Assembly: GCA_903843305.1 (NCBI GenBank)
Contig: CAIMPI010000050.1
Coordinates: 1-64,000 of the forward strand
DNA: 64,000 nt
Direction of reading: 5' to 3'
From: an uncultured Chlorobiaceae bacterium
GTDB lineage: Bacteria; Bacteroidota; Chlorobiia; Chlorobiales; Chlorobiaceae
The notes under the pieces were generated by a model. It saw only the letters and a program-made list of their open reading frames with translations. It searched no databases and was not told where the DNA came from. This document shows positions 48,916 through 57,047 of this stretch, piece after piece (the first letter of the stretch is position 1; each line of letters begins with the position of its first letter). The translations under genes were made by a program, and so were the position numbers.

Positions 48916-49727
48916 GATGCAAGCCCCTCTCCAGTTTTAGCCGACAGGTTAAACCATTCAAGATGATGATTGACCCGCATGGCGTTCTCCCTGCATTTTG
49001 CTACATCAAAATCCACATAAGGCAGCAGGTCGATCTTGTTGAGGATGCAGAGATCAGCCTCATGAAACATGTTCGGGTATTTCAACGGCTTGTCGTCGCC
49101 CTCCGTTACACTGATAATCACCACCTTCAGGGCTTCGCCAAGGTCAAAGAGCGCCGGGCAGACAAGGTTTCCTACATTCTCGATACAGAGCAGCGAGTCA
49201 TCCTGCAAGTCGAGCTCCTTGACCGCCCGATTGACCATCAGTGCATCGAGATGACATCCCGAACCAGTGTTAACCTGGATCACCGGCACCCGAAGGGCAT
49301 GGATACGGTCTGCATCATTGGTGGTCTGCTGGTCACCCTCAATAACAGCAACCGGAAAGCGTTTTTGCAAAAGTGGAATTGTTTTTTCAAGCAGGGTGGT
49401 TTTTCCCGAACCAGGAGAGCTGAGAAAATTCAGGACAAAAATGTTCCTTGCCTCAAAGTATCCCCTGTTCCTTTCTGCAAGAAGATTGTTTTTCTGCAGG
49501 ACATCCTGTTCAAGCAAAACCTTCCGACTTGTACCTTCATGGTGGTGATTCCCGTGAGCATGATCGTGTTGCCCCTCGTGAAGATGAGGTTTGGCATGAT
49601 GTTCATCACTGGCATGAGTATGGGTATGCTCATGAGCGCCGTCGCTGACATGAACATGATAATCGTTCTCGCCGGGTTTGCGGAGCACTGCCCCGCCATC
49701 AGACGAACAACCGCAGGTGTCACACAT
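48876..49727 (-). CDS. hypB: Hydrogenase nickel-incorporation GTPase HypB
   Basis: HypB is a GTPase that delivers nickel. The 283-aa product starts MCDTCGCSSDGG, the high-affinity CxxCGC nickel site, followed by a histidine-rich stretch (about 23-66, for example HEHTHTHASDEHH and HDHAHGNHHHEG) that can store nickel. The G domain has the P-loop SSPGSGKTTLLEK, VIEGDQQTTNDADR, NVGNLVCPALFDLGE and NKIDLLPY. Confidence 0.96.
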   Translation of the reverse strand: MCDTCGCSSDGGAVLRKPGENDYHVHVSDGAHEHTHTHASDEHHAKPHLHEGQHDHAHGNHHHEGTSRKVLLEQDVLQKNNLLAERNRGYFEARNIFVLNFLSSPGSGKTTLLEKTIPLLQKRFPVAVIEGDQQTTNDADRIHALRVPVIQVNTGSGCHLDALMVNRAVKELDLQDDSLLCIENVGNLVCPALFDLGEALKVVIISVTEGDDKPLKYPNMFHEADLCILNKIDLLPYVDFDVAKCRENAMRVNHHLEWFNLSAKTGEGLASWQEWLEKRLTQH

Positions 49728-49731
49728 TCTT

Positions 49732-50085
49732 TTACTCTCCCTCTTCTTCTATGGTTATTGATTGAATCAGAAACTCTTCACCGGAAACAATAGTTACACG
49801 AAGCGAACGACAGTCGGGACACTCTGCATAATAAAACGTTACCGGAAACCTCATGCCACACTCCCCGCACTCACCAACCCCTTCGGGTTCCTCAATAGCA
49901 AGTAGTGCCTCTTGAGCAAGCGTCCCCTTCGCAGCCGCTGAAAAACAAAATTTCAAAGACTCTGGATGAATTCCTGCAAGTTTTCCGACAAGCAAATCAA
50001 CTTCTGAAACCCTCCCTGCTCCCTCTGCCCGTGCTTTTGCATCAACAGCTTCAACGATTGACATCGCAATACTCATCTCATGCAT
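49732..50085 (-). CDS. hypA: Hydrogenase nickel-insertion protein HypA
   Basis: HypA brings nickel to the hydrogenase with HypB. The 117-aa product starts MHEMSIAMSIVEAVD with the conserved H2 nickel ligand and has the zinc site CGECGMRF plus ECPDC (C-x2-C pairs). It is the first gene of hypA-hypB-hypF-hypC-hypD-hypE, 4 bp before hypB, so the operon promoter should be in 50086-50447. Confidence 0.95.
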   Translation of the reverse strand: MHEMSIAMSIVEAVDAKARAEGAGRVSEVDLLVGKLAGIHPESLKFCFSAAAKGTLAQEALLAIEEPEGVGECGECGMRFPVTFYYAECPDCRSLRVTIVSGEEFLIQSITIEEEGE

Positions 50086-50130
50086 AACGGTCTTTTAGAG
50101 AATATTTGCTTTCCATGGGCTGCGCCCTTA

Positions 50131-50161
50131 GCTACCAATATATCGCCCTGACGGGGCTTTT
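50131..50161 (+). repeat. REP-like dispersed repeat, copy C
   Basis: It reads GCTACCAATATATCGCCC, then TGACGGGGCTTTT, matching copies A and B over the first 28 bases. It lies upstream of hypA and is directly followed by the second unit of a tandem repeat. Confidence 0.7.
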
Positions 50162-50239
50162 CTGTTTGATTTGCCACTATACATAACCTCAACAGGGCTT
50201 TTCTATTCGATTTGCTTCCACTTATACATAATCTCCGCA
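50154..50239 (+). repeat. Imperfect tandem repeat, two units of about 41-45 bp
   Basis: GGGCTTTTCTGTTTGATTTG (50154 on) and GGGCTTTTCTATTCGATTTG (50195 on) start two units that share CTTATACATAA-like and ACATAACCTC/ACATAATCTCC ends. Period is 41 bp. The unit begins inside the REP copy C. Confidence 0.65.
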
Positions 50240-50447
50240 GGCCTGGTTGTTTGGTGTTATTGATGGAGGAAGTCAACGATAGTCTTCTATACCGTCATGA
50301 CATGACTATACTCGATCCGCTATCCACATCCTGCCTAATGCGCTCATACACTCTCATTGCAGCTTATATAAGGTAGTTCATGATCATCAATTTTTATTGT
50401 ACATTTGAAAAAAAATCTTCCTGAAACGAAGCAAATAACAGCAAAAG

Positions 50448-51389
50448 TTGAAGCACCTTACAGGATTATGCAATGTACCGGCCAATGACATTACAATGCT
50501 TCTCAACATGGCCGCCTTGTTTAAGAAAGAGTTGATTACCGGCACCCCGTCTTTTGAACAATCTCTTCGCAACAAGCGCATTGCACTGGTTTTTTTTGAA
50601 AATTCAACCCGTACCCGCTTTTCTTTTGAAATAGCAGCCCGTCATCTTGGTGCAGGAACACTTAACTTCAGCGCCTCGTCAAGCAGTGTCAGCAAGGGAG
50701 AAACCTTAAGCGACACCATCAAAAATCTTGAAGCAATGCAGGTGGATGCCTTTGTGCTGCGCCACCCCTCTTCGGGAGCTGCAGATATCATTACAGGTAT
50801 AACCTCCAAAAGTGTCATCAACGCAGGCGACGGGTCGCATGAACACCCGACACAGGCACTTCTCGACATGTTTACGCTACGCGAATATTTTGGTAACATC
50901 GAAGGGCTCAAGGTCATCATTATCGGCGATGTCCTCCACAGTCGCGTTGCCCGTTCCAACATCTATGGCCTTCTGAGCGCCAAGGCTGAAGTGGGAATCT
51001 GTTGTCCGGTCACCCTCATGCCACCCGATGCAGACAGGCTGGGAGTAACCCTTTTTACTGACCTTGACCGGGCCATTGCCTGGGCTGATTCGGCTATCGT
51101 CCTTCGCCTGCAACTTGAACGCGCAACCGGTGGCTACCTGCCCTCCCTTGAAGAGTATTCAGTCTATTACGGACTTACTGATGAACGGCTGGAACGAATG
51201 CAGAAACATCTTCTGGTTCTTCATCCAGGGCCGATAAACCGGGAAATTGAGATTTCAAACCATGTCGCCGACCGCATACAGCCACCTGGCTATTCAAAAA
51301 GCGTGTTGCTGGAACAAGTGACCAATGGAGTTGCTGTCCGCATGGCGGTTCTGAAAACGTTGCTTAACCGGGAAAACAGTTTTTCATAA
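50448..51389 (+). CDS. pyrB: Aspartate carbamoyltransferase catalytic subunit
   Basis: PyrB makes carbamoyl aspartate in pyrimidine synthesis. The 313-aa product has the carbamoyl-phosphate motif FFENSTRTRFSFEIAARHLG, SSSVSKGETLSDTIKNL, VLRHPSSGAA, GDGSHEHPTQALLDMFT and VLHPGPINREIEI. The start is a TTG at 50448: the next ATG (M17) would remove conserved residues such as HLTGLCN. No pyrI follows. Confidence 0.96.
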   Translation: MKHLTGLCNVPANDITMLLNMAALFKKELITGTPSFEQSLRNKRIALVFFENSTRTRFSFEIAARHLGAGTLNFSASSSSVSKGETLSDTIKNLEAMQVDAFVLRHPSSGAADIITGITSKSVINAGDGSHEHPTQALLDMFTLREYFGNIEGLKVIIIGDVLHSRVARSNIYGLLSAKAEVGICCPVTLMPPDADRLGVTLFTDLDRAIAWADSAIVLRLQLERATGGYLPSLEEYSVYYGLTDERLERMQKHLLVLHPGPINREIEISNHVADRIQPPGYSKSVLLEQVTNGVAVRMAVLKTLLNRENSFS

Positions 51390-51407
51390 ACATAACCTTT
51401 CAGCACA

Positions 51408-52286
51408 ATGAAGCACCCCTATCGTCTCTGCAGGATAATGTTCATGCTCACCCTGGCACTTTTGATCTCCATTAAAAACGCCTCTGCAGAAACACCACTG
51501 AACCCGGTCACCAAAAATATTTTTCAACCTCTTCTGGCTGATCCACTGGAACCAAGAGTTGCTGTCATGCCATGGCTGGGCAAGAGATCCCTGCAACTTG
51601 ATATCGGTTTATCGGCTGATCTCTACCAGAACGACAGCAAGAAATTTGCTGCTGGCGTTGATTTTGCGACATATTCTCTCCTGCGGAGAAGCGAGAATTT
51701 CAAGTTTCCGGTTGATGCCGTTGATTATCTGTTCGGTATTAACGCAAGCTGGAAAAAGATGCTCAACAACGATGTACTGCCTTTTGATGAATTCAGCGCA
51801 CGAGCAAGGATCAGTCACATTTCAGCCCATTTTGAAGATGGACACTACAACGCCGATGCTGATCAGTGGCTCCAGCAACCGGAATGGCTCGGGACGATTC
51901 CCTTTACTTACAGTCGGGAATTTGTGAACCTTGTTCTTGCGCTCAGCTCACCGGGTCGTCGGATCTATACCGGTTACCAGTATCTCTACCATACGCTCCC
52001 TGATGGTATCAATCCACACTCATTTCAGGCTGGCGCTGAACTCGCTACTCCCTGCAACACCTATCTCGCTGCTGATTTCAAACTGCTTCCAATATGGCAG
52101 CCTTCGCTGAACGAAACAAAAGGACACCGGGGCACATGGAACCTGCAGGCAGGAGTTCGTCTCAACAACCTTGGTCTGGAAAAAGTCAGATTAGCCTGCA
52201 ACTACTATTCCGGTCTAAGTCGCCAGGGCATGTACTTCTACCATCCTGAAAACTATACCACTGCTGGCATCATTATTGATTTTTGA
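51408..52286 (+). CDS. Outer membrane protein, DUF1207-like
   Basis: The 292-aa product has a signal peptide (MKHPYRLCRIMFMLTLALLI, cleavage after NASA) and no other membrane helix. Segments such as LFGINASWKKM, RARISHISAHFEDGHYN, FVNLVLALSSPGRRIYTGYQY and the terminal aromatic residue F suggest a beta-barrel. This pattern fits DUF1207, seen in Bacteroidetes/Chlorobi. It follows pyrB by 18 bp. The function is unknown. Confidence 0.75.
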   Translation: MKHPYRLCRIMFMLTLALLISIKNASAETPLNPVTKNIFQPLLADPLEPRVAVMPWLGKRSLQLDIGLSADLYQNDSKKFAAGVDFATYSLLRRSENFKFPVDAVDYLFGINASWKKMLNNDVLPFDEFSARARISHISAHFEDGHYNADADQWLQQPEWLGTIPFTYSREFVNLVLALSSPGRRIYTGYQYLYHTLPDGINPHSFQAGAELATPCNTYLAADFKLLPIWQPSLNETKGHRGTWNLQAGVRLNNLGLEKVRLACNYYSGLSRQGMYFYHPENYTTAGIIIDF

Positions 52287-52310
52287 AACACTGTTGGCAA
52301 CATCCAGTCG

Positions 52311-52817
52311 CTATCGGCATGATTCAAAAAACTCAGGGATGGCATCCTGAAACGTTTCGGGTGGTCGAGCGAGAATATAGTCAGCAAGAAACGGTGGATA
52401 AAGGTTATAACGGTCAAGATCTGCAAGCGGAATCCAGCTTACCCTGATAATCATCTGCTGATCATCGGGATATTCAGGATCTTTCCCCGTTATCATCTCT
52501 CCACCAATAACTGTGCAAAAAAATCCGAGTGATACCGAATGATGAAGAGAGCCCTGATCAAGCACACCGGGATAGGGGTAAAGCAGCTCTTTAATAAAAA
52601 GCAGAGTACCGACATTACATTCGAGACCGGTCTCTTCCATCATTTCACGCTTCACGGCCTCGTCAAGAGTTTCACCCCGTTCGACAGCGCCTCCCGGAAG
52701 GATCCAGTAACTTTCGGGGAGCTGCGGATCGTGAGGCGCAAAGCTTTTGTGTTCAATAAGCAGTACCTGACCATTCCTTATACATAAAGCACTGACCCTG
52801 AGTCTAACCTGTGACAT
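52311..52817 (-). CDS. Nudix hydrolase
   Basis: The 168-aa product has a Nudix box: GGAVERGETLDEAVKREMME then ETGL, a full G-x5-E-x7-RE-x2-EE-x-G motif. Strands RVSALCIRNGQVLLIEHK precede it. It has no zinc ribbon, unlike the Nudix gene at 29755, so the two are not recent duplicates. The substrate is unknown. Confidence 0.92.
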   Translation of the reverse strand: MSQVRLRVSALCIRNGQVLLIEHKSFAPHDPQLPESYWILPGGAVERGETLDEAVKREMMEETGLECNVGTLLFIKELLYPYPGVLDQGSLHHSVSLGFFCTVIGGEMITGKDPEYPDDQQMIIRVSWIPLADLDRYNLYPPFLADYILARPPETFQDAIPEFFESCR

Positions 52818-53050
52818 GACAACATTTCTATAGGATTAAAAAAAAGAAAACGCAAAAAATTACATCACTGAAGCCGTTAAGCAAATCAGTAGCAAATGGA
52901 AAAGGTTTCATTTGTTGAATTTGTGTTAATTTTCTTATATTGCGGGCTAAGAAGGTAAGGCATATTTCCCCTTATGCTAAGCTGTTATACTGGCTATTTT
53001 TTCTTGTATATTAAATAACAAACGCATAACAACTAACGGAGAAAGCTCAA

Positions 53051-54196
53051 ATGAAAAAAATGTTATCACTTGCTGCAATGTTTGCAGTATTGTCATACGC
53101 ATCACCTGCTTCGGCTGAACTTAAAATCGGGGGAGACGCATCTACTCGTGTGAGAGGCCAGTTCAATTTCAATCCTGAAGTAAAAAATGATGATGACCTG
53201 AAATTCCAGTATAAGGTACGTCTGAAAACTTCAGCAGACCTTGGTGATGGTTACTTTTTCAAGGCACTGATTGCAAATGAGGAAACGAGTAATGGAGGGA
53301 CTCCCGGCTGGAGCACAGTAGACGGTAATAACAGTGAGAAATTTCAGCTTGAGGTCTCGAATTTCTCCTTTGGACGTAACCTGGATAAGAGCCACTACAG
53401 TGTAGGCCGTCTTCCTTTAAACAGTTTTAACAACCCGATTTTTGACCTTTCCCTGTATCCGATTCCAACATTAGCATCAGGAAAAATAACTAATTCCAGC
53501 ATTTTTGCTGTTGACGTCCCGGTATTTCAGTGGAACTTTGACCGTGTTTACGGCATAAACTACGGTACCAAAATCGGTGGCGGCGAACTGAACGGAACCT
53601 TTGTTGTACTTGACAACAATTCAAAGTTGGCAAATACTGCGGCAACAGGTGATGGCCTTTTAAACGACGGCTACTTGCTACACCTTACCTACAAAACCAA
53701 CATTGGTAATGTCACTGTTGAGCCACAGGCACTCATTACTTTAACTGATGCTCAGGGCGCAACCTATCATAAAGTTTCACCAAACACCTTCGGTGCAAAT
53801 GCAACTATTCCAGCAGGCAAATCAAAAATTGGCCTCAGCGGTTTCTACACTGTTTGCAAAGACAGCAAAGGTACCCTGACCGATAATACTACTAGTGCGA
53901 ACGTTGACTACAACGGCTACCTTTTGAGATTAAAAGGCGAGTCAGGTCCGGTCATGGCATGGGTTGACTACAACCACACCACTGACAAAACACCTACTAC
54001 TAATGATGTCAAATACAACAACGTCTTTGTCTGGGCACAGTACAACATCAAGGTACATGAATCAGCCACAGGCACCTTCAGTCTGACACCAACTGTGCGT
54101 TATCGTGCTAGCAGCCACACTGGTTTAGCTGACACTTATGGTGCAGAAAAAACCGGCCAGCTTCGCACAGAACTCTATGCGACTGTAACCTTCTAA
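53051..54196 (+). CDS. Outer membrane porin-like protein
   Basis: The 381-aa product starts with a signal peptide (MKKMLSLAAMFAVLSYASPA, cleavage after ASA) and then shows alternating beta-strand text (TRVRGQFNF, YKVRLKTSADLGDGYFFK, FQLEVSNFSFGRN) ending ELYATVTF with a C-terminal phenylalanine, as in trimeric-type porins. ACGGAGAAAG lies just upstream of the ATG. A strong bidirectional terminator follows. The 233-bp upstream gap should contain the promoter. Confidence 0.85.
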   Translation: MKKMLSLAAMFAVLSYASPASAELKIGGDASTRVRGQFNFNPEVKNDDDLKFQYKVRLKTSADLGDGYFFKALIANEETSNGGTPGWSTVDGNNSEKFQLEVSNFSFGRNLDKSHYSVGRLPLNSFNNPIFDLSLYPIPTLASGKITNSSIFAVDVPVFQWNFDRVYGINYGTKIGGGELNGTFVVLDNNSKLANTAATGDGLLNDGYLLHLTYKTNIGNVTVEPQALITLTDAQGATYHKVSPNTFGANATIPAGKSKIGLSGFYTVCKDSKGTLTDNTTSANVDYNGYLLRLKGESGPVMAWVDYNHTTDKTPTTNDVKYNNVFVWAQYNIKVHESATGTFSLTPTVRYRASSHTGLADTYGAEKTGQLRTELYATVTF

Positions 54197-54210
54197 AGCT
54201 CACTCTTACT

Positions 54211-54246
54211 ATCAAAAAAGCCGTAGTTGTCTACGGCTTTTTTGAT
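54211..54246 (+). terminator. Strong Rho-independent terminator after the porin
   Basis: ATCAAAAAAGCCGTAG (54211-54226) and CTACGGCTTTTTTGAT (54231-54246) form a perfect 16-bp inverted repeat with a 4-nt TTGT loop. A-run and T-run on both sides make it able to work in both directions. It lies 14 bp after the porin stop. Confidence 0.9.
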
Positions 54247-54605
54247 ATATTCTTTTTTAGTCCTGTTCAATTTGTTAACGGGTAGTATTTCCTTAAAATA
54301 ACGATTGTTAATTCAGGAAATTTAGCGATATTGTGCAAAGCCGTGAGTAACGACACGAACAGGCTTTTTTACCTTTTTGTTTATATTTTTTCGACATAGA
54401 GAAACCGCCCTGATTAACATTCGGTTTTTATTGTCCATTTGGTACTGAACACGTTTGCGCTGTTTAGAAGAAAAAATACGGCTCTTTCGTCCTGCATGCC
54501 ATTTTGCCCAACTGTATGAGCGCAATTTACAGTCCAGCAGCTTAACTGTTCTTTTAGATCATTGGTAATTTTAAAATTCAATAATTTAAACACAACAGCG
54601 GTACT
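54247..54605. other. Intergenic region upstream of uspA
   Basis: Between the porin terminator and uspA is about 360 bp. A minus-strand frame (54322-54525, 67 codons, very basic, ending HGFAQYR) is open, but no ribosome site or family supports it. The region next to 54605 should hold the uspA promoter. Confidence 0.4.
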
Positions 54606-55043
54606 ATGATTACCATTAAAAAAATCATCTGCCCGGTTGATTTCTCTGGCTTGTCGCGCAAGGCGCTGCAATACGCTAACGAGTTTGCAAGACTTTCCGG
54701 TGGAAAAGTCTTTCTGGTTGGCGTTATTGAGAATGACCCCACAATTACCTATTCACACGGCCTTGAAAAAGAACGTGCTGAATCCGACCAAAAACTTCTT
54801 GCCTTGATTGAAGAGGAGAAGATGGCCGGTATTGTTGCCGATTATGTCATCTATGAAGGATTTGCCGAAGAGTGCATTCTCGACTATGCCAAACGGCAGG
54901 AGGCTGATATCATTATCATGGGCTCACACGGTCGGCGCGGCCTTAAACGAATGATTCTCGGCAGCGTTGCTGAACATGTTATACGTCGCGCCCCATGCCC
55001 GGTACTTGTCGTCAAGGAGAACGAGCACGAGTTTATTGATTAA
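54606..55043 (+). CDS. Universal stress protein UspA family
   Basis: The 145-aa product starts IKKIICPVDFSGLSRKALQYA and has the ATP-binding motif GSHGRRGLKRMILGSVAEHV (G-x2-G-x9-G-S), so it probably binds ATP. It ends RRAPCPVLVVKE, typical of UspA. It lies 74 bp before the transporter gene at 55118 on the same strand. Confidence 0.94.
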   Translation: MITIKKIICPVDFSGLSRKALQYANEFARLSGGKVFLVGVIENDPTITYSHGLEKERAESDQKLLALIEEEKMAGIVADYVIYEGFAEECILDYAKRQEADIIIMGSHGRRGLKRMILGSVAEHVIRRAPCPVLVVKENEHEFID

Positions 55044-55117
55044 GTAAACGCAGAGAGCCAGGGGCTGGCATGCACAAAGTTCACAACATTTTTTTTTAAC
55101 AATCAAAGCAAACTTTT

Positions 55118-56695
55118 ATGGCACAAAATGTCACAAACGTTTCCCAAACCGAAGAGGTATCGAGCACCAGGCGGGTTATCGCTGCTTCTTCGGTGGGGAC
55201 GCTCATCGAATGGTATGATTTTTATATTTTCGGTACCCTTGCAAAAATCATTTCCGAACAGTTCTTTCCAAAAGACAACCCCACAGCAGCACTGCTTGCC
55301 ACACTGGCAACCTTTGCCGCCGGCTTTGTTATCAGGCCATTCGGCGCACTCTTCTTTGGCCGTCTGGGCGATCTTATCGGAAGAAAGTACACATTCCTTG
55401 TCACTCTGGTGATCATGGGCGGTTCCACCTTTGCCATCGGCCTTGTTCCTGGCTATAAAACTATCGGATTCTTCGCACCGGCCATAGTCTTTGCCCTCCG
55501 GCTGCTGCAGGGTCTTGCTCTTGGAGGTGAGTACGGCGGAGCGGCAACCTATGTCGCCGAACATTCTCCGGCCGGGCAGCGGGGCTTCTGGACCAGCTTT
55601 ATCCAGACAACAGCAACTTTAGGTCTCTTTCTTGCGCTCGGTGTTATTCTCCTTGTCCGTCAGACACTTGGTGTTGAAACCTTCTCTGACTGGGGATGGC
55701 GCATACCCTTCATCCTTTCATCGCTTCTTGTCGGAGTTTCGGTTTTTATCCGGATGAGAATGTCGGAATCACCGATGTTTGTGAAAATGAAAAAAGAGGG
55801 AAAAACCTCCGCAAACCCTCTGGCCGAAAGCTTCAAGAAAAAGGATAACCTGAAAATGGTGCTGATCGCCCTTCTTGGCGCTACCGCCGGTCAGGGTGTT
55901 GTCTGGTATACAGGTCAGTTCTATGCACTCTCCTTCCTGCAGAATGCCTGTAACGTTGAGTTTGTGCAGAGTAACATGATTATTTCTATTGCGTTGCTTA
56001 TCGGTACACCCTTCTTTATTGTCTTTGGTGCGCTTTCCGACAAAATCGGACGCAAGTACATCATGATGGCTGGTATGCTTATCGCTGTTCTTTCCTACAA
56101 GCCTATTTACCAGATGATGTACGATTCCGCCAACCTGAAAAACAAAATTGAGGTTGTAGAGAAGACAACTGTTGAAACCAAAGAGGCCGTAAAAGGAACT
56201 GACACGGTTACCACAACGGTGACGAAGAAGACCTTCGCCGATGGCACAACCTTCAAAGAGACGAAAAAATTGACCGTCCCGCTTGATGAAGCAAAAAAAG
56301 CTGAGCTTGCGGCTAAGGACAAACTGAAACCTGAAACCAAAAAGGAAGTAACCCTGCCTCAGGATCTTTACTACAAGATGATTGGGTATGTCTTGATTCA
56401 GGTCATTTTTGTTACTATGGTCTACGGTCCGATTGCTGCGTTTCTGGTTGAGATTTTCCCGACCCGTATCCGCTACACCTCGATGTCTTTGCCATACCAT
56501 ATCGGCAACGGTGTATTCGGCGGCCTGGTTCCGCTTATCTCAACTCGTCTTGTTGAAGCAACCCGTCCGGCACCTGGTCTTCCACCTGCAGATCCACTTG
56601 CCGGTCTTATGTACCCGATACTGATTGCCAGTGTAAGCTTTGTTATCGGCATGCTGTACATCTCCAACAAAACCAACAACATGGACGTTGAGTAA
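55118..56695 (+). CDS. MFS transporter, metabolite:H+ symporter (MHS) family
   Basis: MHS carriers take up organic acids or osmolytes with protons. The 525-aa product has SVGTLIEWYDFYIFGTLA, the family N-terminus, then AGFVIRPFGALFFGRLGDLIGRK (shown as GRLGDLIGRK) and RLLQGLALGGEYGGAATYV. About 85 residues (335-418) form a polar, Thr/Lys/Glu-rich insertion (for example VEKTTVETKEAV, TTVTKKTFADGTTFK) between membrane segments, which usual MHS proteins lack. The substrate is unknown; KgtP/ProP-like acids are likely candidates only. Confidence 0.9.
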   Translation: MAQNVTNVSQTEEVSSTRRVIAASSVGTLIEWYDFYIFGTLAKIISEQFFPKDNPTAALLATLATFAAGFVIRPFGALFFGRLGDLIGRKYTFLVTLVIMGGSTFAIGLVPGYKTIGFFAPAIVFALRLLQGLALGGEYGGAATYVAEHSPAGQRGFWTSFIQTTATLGLFLALGVILLVRQTLGVETFSDWGWRIPFILSSLLVGVSVFIRMRMSESPMFVKMKKEGKTSANPLAESFKKKDNLKMVLIALLGATAGQGVVWYTGQFYALSFLQNACNVEFVQSNMIISIALLIGTPFFIVFGALSDKIGRKYIMMAGMLIAVLSYKPIYQMMYDSANLKNKIEVVEKTTVETKEAVKGTDTVTTTVTKKTFADGTTFKETKKLTVPLDEAKKAELAAKDKLKPETKKEVTLPQDLYYKMIGYVLIQVIFVTMVYGPIAAFLVEIFPTRIRYTSMSLPYHIGNGVFGGLVPLISTRLVEATRPAPGLPPADPLAGLMYPILIASVSFVIGMLYISNKTNNMDVE

Positions 56696-56721
56696 CCAAG
56701 AACCTTTTAATTTCATCCATT

Positions 56722-56946
56722 ATGTCAGCAATTAAAAAGCTTTTCGGGATTCTGTGGTCACTCATGGGGATAGGAATCATCCCGCTTGTGATCATGCAAG
56801 CCATGAAAGAAATAGCCGCAAAGCCCAGTGAAGAAAACTGGATTTTCTGGTCAATCGTGATCGTTGTCCTTATGCCTATCATCTCGTTCAGTCTGATTAC
56901 GTTCGGAGTGTTCGCGCTCAAGGGCGAGTACGATGTTCTTGAGTAA
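56722..56946 (+). CDS. Small membrane protein, two transmembrane segments
   Basis: The 74-aa product has two hydrophobic segments, LFGILWSLMGIGIIPLVIM and WIFWSIVIVVLMPIISFSLI, separated by a short polar loop (KEIAAKPSEEN). It follows the MHS transporter by 26 bp and precedes a terminator, so it is probably co-transcribed and may be an accessory of the transporter; that role is inference. It resembles DUF6814-type small proteins. Confidence 0.8.
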   Translation: MSAIKKLFGILWSLMGIGIIPLVIMQAMKEIAAKPSEENWIFWSIVIVVLMPIISFSLITFGVFALKGEYDVLE

Positions 56947-56978
56947 GCATCAAGAGAGGACGAACTGTTCTTTTTTTC

Positions 56979-57013
56979 AAGGAAAAGCCGCATCTTTAGT
57001 GCGGCTTTTCCTT
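56979..57013 (+). terminator. Rho-independent terminator
   Basis: AAGGAAAAGCCGCA (56979-56992) and TGCGGCTTTTCCTT (57000-57013) form a perfect 14-bp stem with a 7-nt loop, followed by a T-rich stretch. It closes the transporter and small-membrane-protein unit before uvrC. Confidence 0.88.
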
Positions 57014-57047
57014 TTTCTGGAAAAACAGCAACCAACCATGATAATTG

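Larger units (their letters stand above)
50086..50447. other. Divergent intergenic region, hypA / pyrB
   Basis: This 362-bp gap must contain the promoters of the divergent hyp operon and pyrB. It holds REP copy C (50131-50161), followed by an imperfect 41-bp tandem repeat (50154-50239). No gene or clear promoter is identified. Confidence 0.5.

Noticed and set aside
54322-54525. Basic 67-codon frame upstream of uspA
   Set aside because: No ribosome site, no family and a likely regulatory position; kept only as a note.
55769-56500. 243-aa frame opposite the MHS transporter
   Set aside because: Shadow of a real coding gene.
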